From contig CANHCG010000049.1 in NCBI GenBank assembly GCA_947459055.1, positions 1 through 8,901 of the forward strand: a stretch of DNA of 8,901 bases, in the 5' to 3' direction. The position numbers and the translations under genes were made by a program. Below are positions 1-7,556 of this stretch, piece by piece. The notes below the pieces were generated by a model. That model made no database searches. It saw nothing but the letters and a program-made list of their open reading frames with translations, and had not been told where the DNA came from. Position 1 is the first letter of the stretch; each line of letters starts with the position of its first letter. The stretch comes from Cytophagaceae bacterium (GTDB lineage: Bacteria > Bacteroidota > Bacteroidia > Cytophagales > Spirosomataceae).

Positions 1-369
1 GTGCATATCGATGCCGCTGAGGGAATCGGTGGACACAATGCGGGGGCACGGCCGATGGAACTCCTTTTGATGGGTCTAGGGGGGTGCACGGCGATCGATG
101 TGATTTTGATTTTAAAAAAACAACGCCAGCTTATAGACGATTTTCAAATACGCCTATCCGGAACTCGTGAAAAAATTGAAGGAACTGAAAAATCCCCTTT
201 TCGGACGATTAATATCCAATTCGAATTAAAGGGCCAAATCGATGGTAAAAAAGCGCTAAAAGCGATTCAAATGTCCATGGAAAAATATTGTTCGGCGACG
301 GCCCAATTGGAACCAAGCTCCTTAATCACCCATACCTTAATCCTTAACGATACACCTTTTATCGCCTAA
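1..369 (+). CDS. OsmC/YhfA-family protein, 3' part (5' end outside window)
   Basis: This is the C-terminal part of an OsmC-like protein of the YhfA branch, a cytoplasmic family that includes thiol-dependent peroxide-detoxifying enzymes. 122 residues are visible, and family members usually have about 135-140. The GTG at base 1 encodes the Val of the conserved VHIDAAE stretch, so it is probably internal and the gene starts upstream of the window. Visible family signatures are [20 protein letters not shown] near the N-terminus, with the first conserved cysteine at visible residue 29, and EKYCSAT with the second cysteine at 97. These two cysteines form the redox-active pair in the family. The stop TAA (367-369) lies 1 base before the thyA ATG, so the two genes are probably co-transcribed. 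Membership of the family is clear; the substrate is not known. Confidence 0.9.
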   Translation: MHIDAAEGIGGHNAGARPMELLLMGLGGCTAIDVILILKKQRQLIDDFQIRLSGTREKIEGTEKSPFRTINIQFELKGQIDGKKALKAIQMSMEKYCSATAQLEPSSLITHTLILNDTPFIA

Positions 370-370
370 T

Positions 371-1165
371 ATGCAAGCCTACCTAGACCTTTTGAGCCAC
401 ATCAAAAACCATGGCACTTTTAAATCTGACCGCACCGGAACGGGCACCACCAGTGTTTTCGGGTATCAGATGCGCTTTAATTTGGCGGATGGATTTCCCT
501 TAGTGACCACCAAAAAAACACATTTAAAATCCATCATTTATGAGTTATTGTGGTTTTTGAAGGGGGAAACCAATATCGCCTACTTAAAGGAAAACAATGT
601 CAGCATTTGGGACGAATGGGCGAATGAACAGGGGGATTTAGGGCCCGTATATGGTAAGCAATGGAGGACCTGGGAAGGACCCGATGGCCAGGTGATCGAC
701 CAAATCAAAGATGTGATTCATACACTTAAAACGAATCCAGATTCCAGACGAATTATCGTGAGTGCGTGGAACGTAGCCGACTTACCCAAAATGGCCTTGA
801 TGCCCTGCCATGCTTTTTTCCAATTTTATGTGGCGGATGGAAAACTTTCTTGCCAATTATACCAGCGATCCGCTGATGTATTTTTAGGCGTTCCCTTTAA
901 CATTGCAAGTTATGCGCTATTGACCATGATGGTGGCCCAAGTTTGTGATTTAGGGCTCGGTGACTTCGTTTGGACCGGCGGCGATACGCATTTATATAGT
1001 AATCACATGGAACAGGTAGAATTGCAATTAACCCGCAGTCCTCGACCATTGCCGATCATGAAGATCAATCCAAACGTAAAAGACATTTTCGACTTTACTT
1101 ACGAAGATTTCACCTTGGAGAATTACGACCCCTATCCGGGCATTAAGGCGCCAGTAGCTATTTAA
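371..1165 (+). CDS. thyA: Thymidylate synthase
   Basis: This enzyme converts dUMP to dTMP using 5,10-methylenetetrahydrofolate and releases dihydrofolate, in the cytoplasm. The 264 residues match the length of E. coli ThyA and align with it without gaps as far as I can judge. Visible signatures are DRTGTGT with phosphate-binding Arg21, the active-site [11 protein letters not shown] with nucleophile Cys146, the dUMP-binding QRSADVFLG with FNIASYA after it, [12 protein letters not shown], and the C-terminal GIKAPVAI expected to close over the substrate. The start is fixed by alignment of MQAYLDL with the family N-terminus. The gene begins 1 base after the OsmC-like stop. folA, a frequent neighbour of thyA, does not follow it; instead moxR arrives from the opposite strand and its stop codon overlaps the thyA stop. 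The protein looks intact and functional. Confidence 0.98.
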   Translation: MQAYLDLLSHIKNHGTFKSDRTGTGTTSVFGYQMRFNLADGFPLVTTKKTHLKSIIYELLWFLKGETNIAYLKENNVSIWDEWANEQGDLGPVYGKQWRTWEGPDGQVIDQIKDVIHTLKTNPDSRRIIVSAWNVADLPKMALMPCHAFFQFYVADGKLSCQLYQRSADVFLGVPFNIASYALLTMMVAQVCDLGLGDFVWTGGDTHLYSNHMEQVELQLTRSPRPLPIMKINPNVKDIFDFTYEDFTLENYDPYPGIKAPVAI

Positions 1166-2124
1166 TCTTGGACCAATTGGCGAATTAAATCCGCGGCACT
1201 AAGGCCTTGCGAATCAGCTTTATAATTTGGAATAATTCGATGTTGCAGTACTGCCACAGCCATTTCCCGCACATCTTCCACATTGGGAGAGTAACGTCCA
1301 TGCATCAATGCATGGCATTTAGCAGCTAAAATCAGGTTTTGTGAAGCACGTGGCCCTGCACCCCAAGTAATGTATTCCTTGGCGATCGGCGACGCATTAT
1401 CGCTACTGATCCGTGTTTGCTGTACCCACCGTACAGCTGTTTCTACCACTAAATCTGATACCGGAACACGCTTCACTAAATCTTGATATTCCAAAAGTGT
1501 TTTTGCACTTACGATCGGCGCTTGGGATTCCAATAATTGGGATTTTTCGGTCATACGCACCACTTGTACCTCTTCAGAAAAGCTTGGGTAATCGAGTTGG
1601 ATCATGAACAAAAATCGATCCAATTGCGCCTCTGGTAAGGGATAGGTTCCTTCTTGTTCAATCGGGTTTTGTGTAGCTAATACAAAAAAAGGTTTCGGCA
1701 ATTCATAACTCGTGCCGGCCACCGAAACAGTTTCTTCCTGCATGGCCTCTAAAAGTGCGGATTGAGTTTTGGGTGGGGTTCGATTAATTTCGTCGGCAAG
1801 GATGATATTAGAAAAAATGGGACCCCGACTAAATTGAAAATTCCTTTCCTGGTCCAATAACTCCGTTCCAATGATATCGGAAGGCATTAAATCAGGCGTA
1901 AATTGAATGCGTTTGTAGTCCAAATCCACCAAACCAGCCAGCGTTTGCACAAGCCGAGTTTTGGCTAATCCAGGCACACCTACGAGTAGACAATGTCCTC
2001 CAGAAAATAGCGCATTTACTAATAAATCGACCGTCTTTTCCTGACCTACCACGCGAGAAGCGATCGCCTGTTTAAGACTTCGAATATCATCAAAAAATGA
2101 GGTAGCTAAACGAACGTCTTCCAT
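1162..2124 (-). CDS. MoxR-family AAA+ ATPase
   Basis: MoxR proteins are cytoplasmic AAA+ ATPases thought to act as chaperones in maturing protein complexes or in stress responses; no target is known here. The 320 residues are typical of the family. Visible elements in order are the N-terminal VGQE motif (26-29), Walker A GVPGLAKT (49-56), Walker B with DEINR (111-115), a sensor-1 region [20 protein letters not shown] with Asn153, arginine-finger candidate Arg170 in LDRF, and sensor 2 GAGPRAS with Arg259. The ATG lies 2 bases after the TAG stop of the SurA-like gene, which suggests translational coupling and makes it the last gene of the leftward operon. The DUF58 and von Willebrand factor A genes that often accompany moxR are absent downstream, because thyA converges there. 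Family assignment is firm; the role is inferred only from its neighbours. Confidence 0.95.
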   Translation of the reverse strand: MEDVRLATSFFDDIRSLKQAIASRVVGQEKTVDLLVNALFSGGHCLLVGVPGLAKTRLVQTLAGLVDLDYKRIQFTPDLMPSDIIGTELLDQERNFQFSRGPIFSNIILADEINRTPPKTQSALLEAMQEETVSVAGTSYELPKPFFVLATQNPIEQEGTYPLPEAQLDRFLFMIQLDYPSFSEEVQVVRMTEKSQLLESQAPIVSAKTLLEYQDLVKRVPVSDLVVETAVRWVQQTRISSDNASPIAKEYITWGAGPRASQNLILAAKCHALMHGRYSPNVEDVREMAVAVLQHRIIPNYKADSQGLSAADLIRQLVQD

Positions 2125-2126
2125 GG

Positions 2127-3509
2127 CTATTGACCCGAGGAACTTGATTCTGAGCTTTGAATACCTAAGGTATTACAACTCTTATATTCATCATCGATAT
2201 AAATAAAAACATCATCCTTGGCCTTTAAAAACCAATTTTCAATCGCATCATTCTTTTTCCGAGATAGAGCAATACCCCCTATTTTTTGATAGTCATCCTT
2301 CAAATTCGCGAAATGCGGCGGATGTTTTGCTTTGTAATACAAAATCCGCACGGCACTCCGACCATCCTCAGTCCGATATGATATCGGTGTGGAGATCGTT
2401 CCCACTTTCATGGAATCAATCGAAAAATATAAACCGGGTTCCATCGTGCCATCAAAAGGAATCCGATAGGAACGTGTATTCGGATCCATTAATAATCCCC
2501 CAGCATCTTGGGTGGTTTTATCCTGTGAGAAATCACGCGCAGCACGGTCAAATTTCACGGAATCCCGCTGGATTAAAATACGAATACTATCCAAATACTT
2601 CGTAGGTTCTGTTAAATCTAATTTTTGATAATCCGGACGTAACAAAATATGACGTGCATGATATTCTTGCCCACGAATTTCAAGCAATTGAATCAAGTGA
2701 AAACCAAATTCACTTTCGACCACCTCCGACATCATCGAGGGCTTCAATTTTAAAGCGGCCGCTTCAAATGGCGCCACCATTTGACCACGCTTCGAAAATC
2801 CTAAATCCCCTCCTCTTTTTCCACTACCCAAATCTTCTGAATATAACTTGGCTAAATCCTCAAAATTTTCACCTTTTTCGACACGCCGACGATAGTCTAA
2901 TAAGCGACTAATCAACTCTTCTTTCTGATTTTTATTTGGCTGGGCTAATCGAACAATATGCCCAACTTCAACCTCCGCAGGTAAATAAGGCAACGAATCC
3001 GTTGGAATTTTCTTAAAAAACTCCGCCACCTCTTTTGGCGTAATCGTCACCGCATCCGTAATTTTATCTTGCATTTTACGGCCAGTTAATTGCTCTTTTA
3101 ACGAAGACCTCAAATCCTCCTTCAAAGAAGCAATAGGCTTTCCAAATGCCTCCACGATATTCTTCGCAGAACCATATTGTTGCTCCATTTGATCCATCCG
3201 GGAATTTAATTCCATTTCGATTCGCTTATCTTCGACAATCACTGAATCGATTTCCGCTTTGGCCAACATCAATTTGTTTACAACCAATCCCTCCAAAATT
3301 TGACAACGATTCGGCGGATTCGCCTGACCACTCGCAATCGATTGCTGATATTGCCCTTCAACCTCCGATTTTAAAATGTAATGATTGTCAACCTTCGCAA
3401 TAATTTTATCCAACAAGGACGGCTTTTCCTCTTCTTGCGAAAAACCCGCAAACGAAATAAACAAACCAAAAACACCTACTAAAAACCCTTTAAATTTCAT
3501 ATTCCTCAT
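2127..3509 (-). CDS. SurA-like periplasmic peptidyl-prolyl isomerase/chaperone
   Basis: This is a secreted 460-residue parvulin-type protein with the SurA layout, probably assisting folding of outer-membrane proteins in the periplasm. A signal peptide covers about residues 1-24 (basic start, hydrophobic run, cleavage likely before Gln25). A SurA-N-like helical region with DKIIAKVDNHYILKSEVE covers about 31-170. A first PpiC domain (about 180-279) keeps both conserved histidines, His184 in GHIV and His271 in GFHLI, plus the SEDLGSGKRGGDLG loop. A second, diverged parvulin domain (about 283-394) keeps His287 in RHILL but has no histidine at the second site. The tail is Ser-rich (SSESSSSG). The start lies 3 bases after the stop of the large PpiC gene; the ATG at 3498-3500 (Met4) is an equally good alternative start. 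It is not called surA because orthology to the E. coli gene cannot be shown here. Confidence 0.92.
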   Translation of the reverse strand: MRNMKFKGFLVGVFGLFISFAGFSQEEEKPSLLDKIIAKVDNHYILKSEVEGQYQQSIASGQANPPNRCQILEGLVVNKLMLAKAEIDSVIVEDKRIEMELNSRMDQMEQQYGSAKNIVEAFGKPIASLKEDLRSSLKEQLTGRKMQDKITDAVTITPKEVAEFFKKIPTDSLPYLPAEVEVGHIVRLAQPNKNQKEELISRLLDYRRRVEKGENFEDLAKLYSEDLGSGKRGGDLGFSKRGQMVAPFEAAALKLKPSMMSEVVESEFGFHLIQLLEIRGQEYHARHILLRPDYQKLDLTEPTKYLDSIRILIQRDSVKFDRAARDFSQDKTTQDAGGLLMDPNTRSYRIPFDGTMEPGLYFSIDSMKVGTISTPISYRTEDGRSAVRILYYKAKHPPHFANLKDDYQKIGGIALSRKKNDAIENWFLKAKDDVFIYIDDEYKSCNTLGIQSSESSSSGQ

Positions 3510-3512
3510 AAA

Positions 3513-5768
3513 CTATTGCATTATTTTATTCAATTCTTCCTCATTCCGAACCACAGGAAAACGCTCTTTCAAGCGAATCAACCAAGCTTTTTCTAACTCT
3601 CCTTGTAAATCTCGAATAATCGAACTACGCGATTCATCAAAACTTTTTAACCGGGCCGGAACTACTTCCTTGATATCCACATAAACCTGCCGACCTTGTG
3701 ATTCAAAATTCTTTTTCCCTACTTCCCAGCTAAGGCTGTCCAAGATCGCATTTTCTCCGCGTTTAAACAAGCCCTCAACAGCTTCTAAGCTCAAGGGCTT
3801 CACTGAATTAAACCGTTTGACCACATCTTCCATCGAATGCGAATAAAATTTAAAGCTAATCCGAGCATTTTTTGACTTATCCGTCTTCGAGGCAGGTCGT
3901 AAATTCCCCTCCACCTTTTCAATAATCCGTGATACCCCTATCCCCTTTTTCGTTAAATATGTAACTACCTTTGAAATACGCGCTTGGGCCAATGTATCTA
4001 GTTCACTTGCATCCTGATGACCTGAAATCTCTACGATGTAATCTTTATTCTTCGCTAATTGGATAAATAATTCTTGTAAATTCTTTTTCGAAGCATCTGA
4101 AACCAACGATTGACCCAATGTAAACGTCAAATCAGGAAAACGCTTATTTAATGGATAAGGTGGATTTTTTAATAATTCCAAGGCATCTGATAAGGTTTTA
4201 GGTGTATCAGCAGAAAGTACTTTGGCATTCAAGCGACTTGGCAAGGTAAATTTAGCGGTGTTGGCGGTAAAATAGGCTTGTTGGCGCAACGAATCCAACG
4301 ATTTATCATACACCTCTCGCTCGGTTATTTTACTAAATAAACTTCCCTCATAAAATTCCTGCATTTGCTCTTTGAAAGCCGGATATTTAGTTTCCAAATG
4401 CCTTTCCTCTGCCTGAAGCGTATTTAGGTCAATAAATTCATCTAACCAAAACGCTTCTGAAATCGTAGGTAAATAGCCTAAAGCTTTTAATTTTTTTCGT
4501 TGCTGGGCCACGATAAAGGCATAAAATTCCTTAATCAAAAATTGTGTCGAACCAATTGTAAACAAGGGCAATTGCAAATAAGCCTCATCTCCAATCCGAT
4601 CCTGTGCATACCTTTCAATCGCAATTTTCCGATTCGCCTCATCGATTGTCACTTTATTTTCCACCCGCACCCGTTTCATAAACGACTGACGTATAATCGC
4701 ACTGCGCTCCGCATCTGTGAGAACCTTTTGACGTAAATATTCCGCCATTTCCTCATAACTTAAGAGCGGTTTTTTATCGAGTAATTTGAAGATTTGCCAA
4801 CCTAAATTCGTTCGAATCGGTTCCGTCACATCCCCCAATCGTTGAATACCAAATAACTTATCTTGTAATTCCTCGGATAAATCAGATGAATAGTACCAAC
4901 GACGCAATTCCCCACCCCGACTCCGCGAATATGGATCCTCCGAATAATTTTTACATATCAACTCAAAAGGCTCCTCCCCCTTAGCTAAATACCTTTGAAC
5001 TAAATCTATCTTATTTTTCGCCTCCACTTGCACGGTCGTAGGCGCATTTACAGCTGCTGAAATCAAAATATGTGCTAATCGTATTTTTCCCTGATTCGGC
5101 CGAATTTCCAGCACTTTAATCAAATGATAACCGGCTTCTGTACGAATGATGTTTGAAACCTCCCCTTTTTCTAAAGAATAAATGGCATTTTCAAATGCGT
5201 ATTGGGTTTGTAAACTTGTAATATAACCAATTTGCCCCCCTTTACCAGCAGACAATTCATCTTCAGAGAACTTAGTCGCAGTACTCGAAAAATCCTCCCC
5301 AGCCTTCAATTTCTTCTGAATATTCGTTATTTTCTGGAACGCAATGAGCGTATCGGCAGGACTCGGATTCGAGGGTAGTTTAACTAGGATCTGGGCTACT
5401 TGCTTCTCGAATTTCAAGCGCTCATAGGCCTCTCGCACCAATGCCTCCACTTTTTCATTATCGATCAAATAAGGACTCGCTAATTCCTTGCGGAAACTTT
5501 GATATTCATCCTGAAAACCCGGAGAACTTGGAATTTTATCTGTCTCTGCAGCTAAAATCTTTAGATGGTAATCAATGTAGGCTGATAAAAATTTCTGTTT
5601 ATTATCCGATCGAATACTATCACTTTCTAACAATCGTCGATAATCCTTTTCAAAGGCCTCCGCACTAATTTTTTTTGTCCCCATCTGCAATGGCACAGGG
5701 CTTTGAGCAACTAAAGTCATAGACCCCAGCATCCAGATAAAGAAAACAAAAATATATTTTTTATTCAT
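3513..5768 (-). CDS. Large multi-domain PpiC-type peptidyl-prolyl isomerase with an embedded OmpA-like domain
   Basis: This is a secreted protein of 751 residues from the ATG at 5766-5768. That start gives the most compact signal peptide (MNKKYIFVFF..., cleavage probably between Ala21 and Gln22). An ATG at 5772-5774 and a TTG at 5784-5786 lie upstream in frame, and an AAGGA at 5779-5783 could serve either ATG. Two parvulin domains follow (about 120-222 and 228-331), then a long helical linker, and a segment EFYEGSLF (471-478) that in my recollection of Bacteroidota homologues leads into a third, diverged parvulin-like region. An OmpA-like domain follows at about 547-642 and a family C-terminal segment at about 658-751, including GENAILDS and EVVPARLKSFDE. 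Domain 1 has Gln126 in place of the first conserved His but keeps His215; domain 2 keeps His233 but has Gln325 at the second site. A chaperone role is therefore more likely than strong isomerase activity. The surA-like gene follows after 3 bases. Confidence 0.9.
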   Translation of the reverse strand: MNKKYIFVFFIWMLGSMTLVAQSPVPLQMGTKKISAEAFEKDYRRLLESDSIRSDNKQKFLSAYIDYHLKILAAETDKIPSSPGFQDEYQSFRKELASPYLIDNEKVEALVREAYERLKFEKQVAQILVKLPSNPSPADTLIAFQKITNIQKKLKAGEDFSSTATKFSEDELSAGKGGQIGYITSLQTQYAFENAIYSLEKGEVSNIIRTEAGYHLIKVLEIRPNQGKIRLAHILISAAVNAPTTVQVEAKNKIDLVQRYLAKGEEPFELICKNYSEDPYSRSRGGELRRWYYSSDLSEELQDKLFGIQRLGDVTEPIRTNLGWQIFKLLDKKPLLSYEEMAEYLRQKVLTDAERSAIIRQSFMKRVRVENKVTIDEANRKIAIERYAQDRIGDEAYLQLPLFTIGSTQFLIKEFYAFIVAQQRKKLKALGYLPTISEAFWLDEFIDLNTLQAEERHLETKYPAFKEQMQEFYEGSLFSKITEREVYDKSLDSLRQQAYFTANTAKFTLPSRLNAKVLSADTPKTLSDALELLKNPPYPLNKRFPDLTFTLGQSLVSDASKKNLQELFIQLAKNKDYIVEISGHQDASELDTLAQARISKVVTYLTKKGIGVSRIIEKVEGNLRPASKTDKSKNARISFKFYSHSMEDVVKRFNSVKPLSLEAVEGLFKRGENAILDSLSWEVGKKNFESQGRQVYVDIKEVVPARLKSFDESRSSIIRDLQGELEKAWLIRLKERFPVVRNEEELNKIMQ
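3843..4130 (-). other. OmpA-like C-terminal (peptidoglycan-binding type) domain inside the PpiC protein
   Basis: This is a domain annotation, not a separate gene. About residues 547-642 of the 751-residue protein read as an OmpA-like domain: LTFTLGQSLVSD, a helix KKNLQELFIQLAKN, the strand YIVEISGHQD, a helix with AQARISKVVTYLTKKGI, then SRII...EGN..P and NARISFKF. This follows the family pattern V.I.GHTD...N..LS..RA..V...L...GI...R....G...P......NRRV. The aspartate and arginine that bind diaminopimelate in OmpA-like domains have apparent counterparts, Asp586 in GHQD and Arg597 in QAR. The stretch between them is about four residues shorter than in Acinetobacter OmpA, and the usual NRR is replaced by NAR. 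Peptidoglycan binding is inferred. A weak or degenerate copy is possible. Confidence 0.7.
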
Positions 5769-5783
5769 ACCCATACAATCCTT

Positions 5784-5791
5784 CAAAATTA
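5784..5791 (-). promoter_or_regulatory. Possible Bacteroidota -7 promoter element (TAATTTTG)
   Basis: On the minus strand, TAATTTTG fits the Bacteroidota housekeeping -7 consensus TAnnTTTG. It sits in the 45-base gap before the large PpiC gene, the only sizeable gap in the leftward gene set. No good -33 TTG element lies at the expected 19-21 bases upstream; the only nearby TTG (5800-5802) is 8 bases away. The implied leader would be very short. An internal promoter for the envelope genes is possible but weakly supported. Confidence 0.2.
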
Positions 5792-5813
5792 CGAATATTC
5801 AACGAAATAAACC

Positions 5814-6515
5814 TTATTTCGAGATATCCTTTACCTTTATTTGATACGCAAAGGAATACACATATTCATTCAAGCCCCGTTTGCCCCCTTTCCAAGTACC
5901 ACGTTTATACCTCGTCGAATTTTTAGTCGGGATATCATTCCAGTTCCATGTAATTTCAGATACCCCCAATAGATCGTTTCGATCCACATGTGCCCACCAA
6001 TCCAACCCCCAACCACTAATCCGACTGCCCCATAAAAACCAAGTCAGGGGATTACTGACTGAACTCCATTCCAACATATGAATTGGAATCTGTAAAAATC
6101 CACCCACATTATTCACTTGACGAACTATTTTCTGCATTTTTTGATAATCATCCACCTCCCACAATGCCATTTGTATACCTAAGGCCTGACCTGGCTTAAG
6201 TTCCAAAGACAAACTCGAAAGGGTATCCAAATCCAGCTTTTGGCCTTGTTTGGCATTTCCTAGGTAAACGGTAGATAAGCGACTGTAAATCAATGAATCA
6301 CGCTCGATAATTCCGATTTGATAAGCAAGCAAAACCTCATCGTGGCCTGTGATTTGTTCCTGGATATCAATAGCCTTAATTTCTTGCATGGAGAGTTCCA
6401 CCTGCTTGATAAGTTGGCGGACTGGTTGTTTTTTGACTTGTTGAATCGGCACCATAGGCGTTTTACAAGCAAAAAAGGCCCCTATAAAAAACAACACAAG
6501 AATACGATATGGCAT
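5814..6515 (-). CDS. Putative lipoprotein of unknown function, tryptophan-rich
   Basis: I do not recognise a named family. The 233-residue product starts with a short signal peptide, MPYRILVLFFIGAFFAC, in which Cys17 is the likely lipidated residue. The lipobox (FFAC) has Phe rather than Leu at -3, which is unusual but tolerable. No acidic lipoprotein-export signal follows the Cys, so a periplasm-facing anchor is more likely than surface display. Residues about 57-120 alternate polar and hydrophobic positions as beta strands do. The C-terminal half holds most of the ten tryptophans, an aromatic run around 159-174, and a DRNDLLGVSEI segment (178-188) that resembles the acidic loop of C2-like beta sandwiches; that resemblance is only a guess. 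The ATG overlaps the aguA stop by one base (TAATG), so the gene is translated with the operon. The isomerase gene follows after 45 bases. Confidence 0.8.
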   Translation of the reverse strand: MPYRILVLFFIGAFFACKTPMVPIQQVKKQPVRQLIKQVELSMQEIKAIDIQEQITGHDEVLLAYQIGIIERDSLIYSRLSTVYLGNAKQGQKLDLDTLSSLSLELKPGQALGIQMALWEVDDYQKMQKIVRQVNNVGGFLQIPIHMLEWSSVSNPLTWFLWGSRISGWGLDWWAHVDRNDLLGVSEITWNWNDIPTKNSTRYKRGTWKGGKRGLNEYVYSFAYQIKVKDISK

Positions 6516-7555
6516 TAATTTCCCTTAGGTTCTTGTTGGGTCAAACAATGAAAACTCCCCTGCCCCCAAATAATATGAGAAGCTGAAAGACCTATAACGG
6601 GCCGATCTTGAAATAATTGTCTTAAAATTTCCAAAGCCAAGGCATCTTGCGGGCAATCAAAGGTGGGTACCAAAACCCCGGCATTACATATATAAAAATT
6701 CGCATAGGATCCGGGCGCTCGAAATTCATCGATAACCACGGCTTGAGGCATCGGGATTTCGACAATTTTCAAGGGATTTCCATTCAACAAAGTCATGGAT
6801 TTTAATTCAGCGAGGTTTTGCTGAAGTACGGCATAATTTTCATCGCTTGGATCCGGCTCCACCATCGCGATGACCGTATCCTCATTCACAAAACGAACCG
6901 TATCATCGATATGTCCATCCGTATCATCTCCTACAATCCCATCGGATACCCATAGCACCTGCGACACCCCGTAAAAATCAATTAGGTATTGTTCGATTTC
7001 CGATTGGCTAAGCTGTGGATTTCGATTTGGGTTTAGCAAACAAGATTTACTTGTCAGGACTGTTCCAGCGCCATTAAAATCCACAGAACCGCCTTCCATG
7101 ATTATACCCGGAGAAACTGATTCGAGGCCTGAGGTGTTCGCAATGGCCATCGGAATTCGATTATCATCGTCAAATGGCGGATATTTTCCACCCCAGGCAT
7201 TGTATTCCCAATTCACCAATAAACGACTTGAGTCCTCCCGATGAATTAAAAATGCAGGCCCATGATCCCGGCACCACGCATCATTAGTAGGCCGAATGTG
7301 GCAAAAAATTTGCCTGGAGTCGATGTGGTATAGAGGTAATTGGGATTCAATAAAATCTTTTAATTCGTTGGAATGGCAATTGATATGTACCTGTTCGCCT
7401 TGGGAGATGGCATGAATGAGTCGGAAATATTCTGGATACATATTGGCCAATTTATCCCCTTGCCAGGAATGGTCATTATGCGGAAACGTAATCCAAGTCG
7501 CCACATGCGGATGCCATTCAGCTGGAAAAAAATATCCTCGTTCGTTCGGCGTCAT
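6515..7555 (-). CDS. aguA: Agmatine deiminase (peptidylarginine-deiminase-like fold)
   Basis: This enzyme probably hydrolyses agmatine to N-carbamoylputrescine and ammonia, a step of polyamine synthesis from arginine, in the cytoplasm; there is no signal peptide. The 346 residues span the whole family. Visible motifs are PAEWHPH near the N-terminus, NDAWCRDHGP (Asp92), EYNAWGGKYPP, EGGSVDFNG (Glu154), DDTDGHIDD (His215, Asp217) and the C-terminal GSFHCLTQQEP with nucleophile Cys337. These line up with Asp96, Glu157, His218, Asp220 and Cys357 of Enterococcus faecalis agmatine deiminase. The usual GGGNIHC reads GQGSFHC here. The partner N-carbamoylputrescine amidase (aguB) is not in the window. 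The start lies 1 base after the coaX stop and the stop overlaps the lipoprotein start. A free peptidylarginine deiminase of the same superfamily is the main alternative, but those are usually secreted and longer. Confidence 0.9.
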   Translation of the reverse strand: MTPNERGYFFPAEWHPHVATWITFPHNDHSWQGDKLANMYPEYFRLIHAISQGEQVHINCHSNELKDFIESQLPLYHIDSRQIFCHIRPTNDAWCRDHGPAFLIHREDSSRLLVNWEYNAWGGKYPPFDDDNRIPMAIANTSGLESVSPGIIMEGGSVDFNGAGTVLTSKSCLLNPNRNPQLSQSEIEQYLIDFYGVSQVLWVSDGIVGDDTDGHIDDTVRFVNEDTVIAMVEPDPSDENYAVLQQNLAELKSMTLLNGNPLKIVEIPMPQAVVIDEFRAPGSYANFYICNAGVLVPTFDCPQDALALEILRQLFQDRPVIGLSASHIIWGQGSFHCLTQQEPKGN

Positions 7556-7556
7556 A

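Noticed and set aside
1..369. GTG at base 1 as the true start of the OsmC-like gene
   Set aside because: The family's conserved Val lies exactly there, with further residues expected before it, so the window edge cuts the gene.
1173..1180. Palindrome CCAATTGG near the thyA/moxR junction as a terminator
   Set aside because: The stem is only four base pairs with no loop and no T-run, and it lies inside the moxR coding end.
2327..3684. Several rightward open frames of 85-99 codons opposite the SurA-like and large PpiC genes
   Set aside because: They lie antisense to well-supported genes, show no recognisable motif and read as low-complexity shadows of the coding strand.
5784..5786. TTG as the start of the large PpiC gene
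   Set aside because: It would put extra residues including a Cys in front of a typical signal peptide that begins neatly at the downstream ATG; the AAGGA also lies after the TTG.
5793..5800. Palindrome GAATATTC in the 45-base gap as an operator
   Set aside because: An eight-base AT-rich palindrome is expected by chance and has no second copy in the gap.
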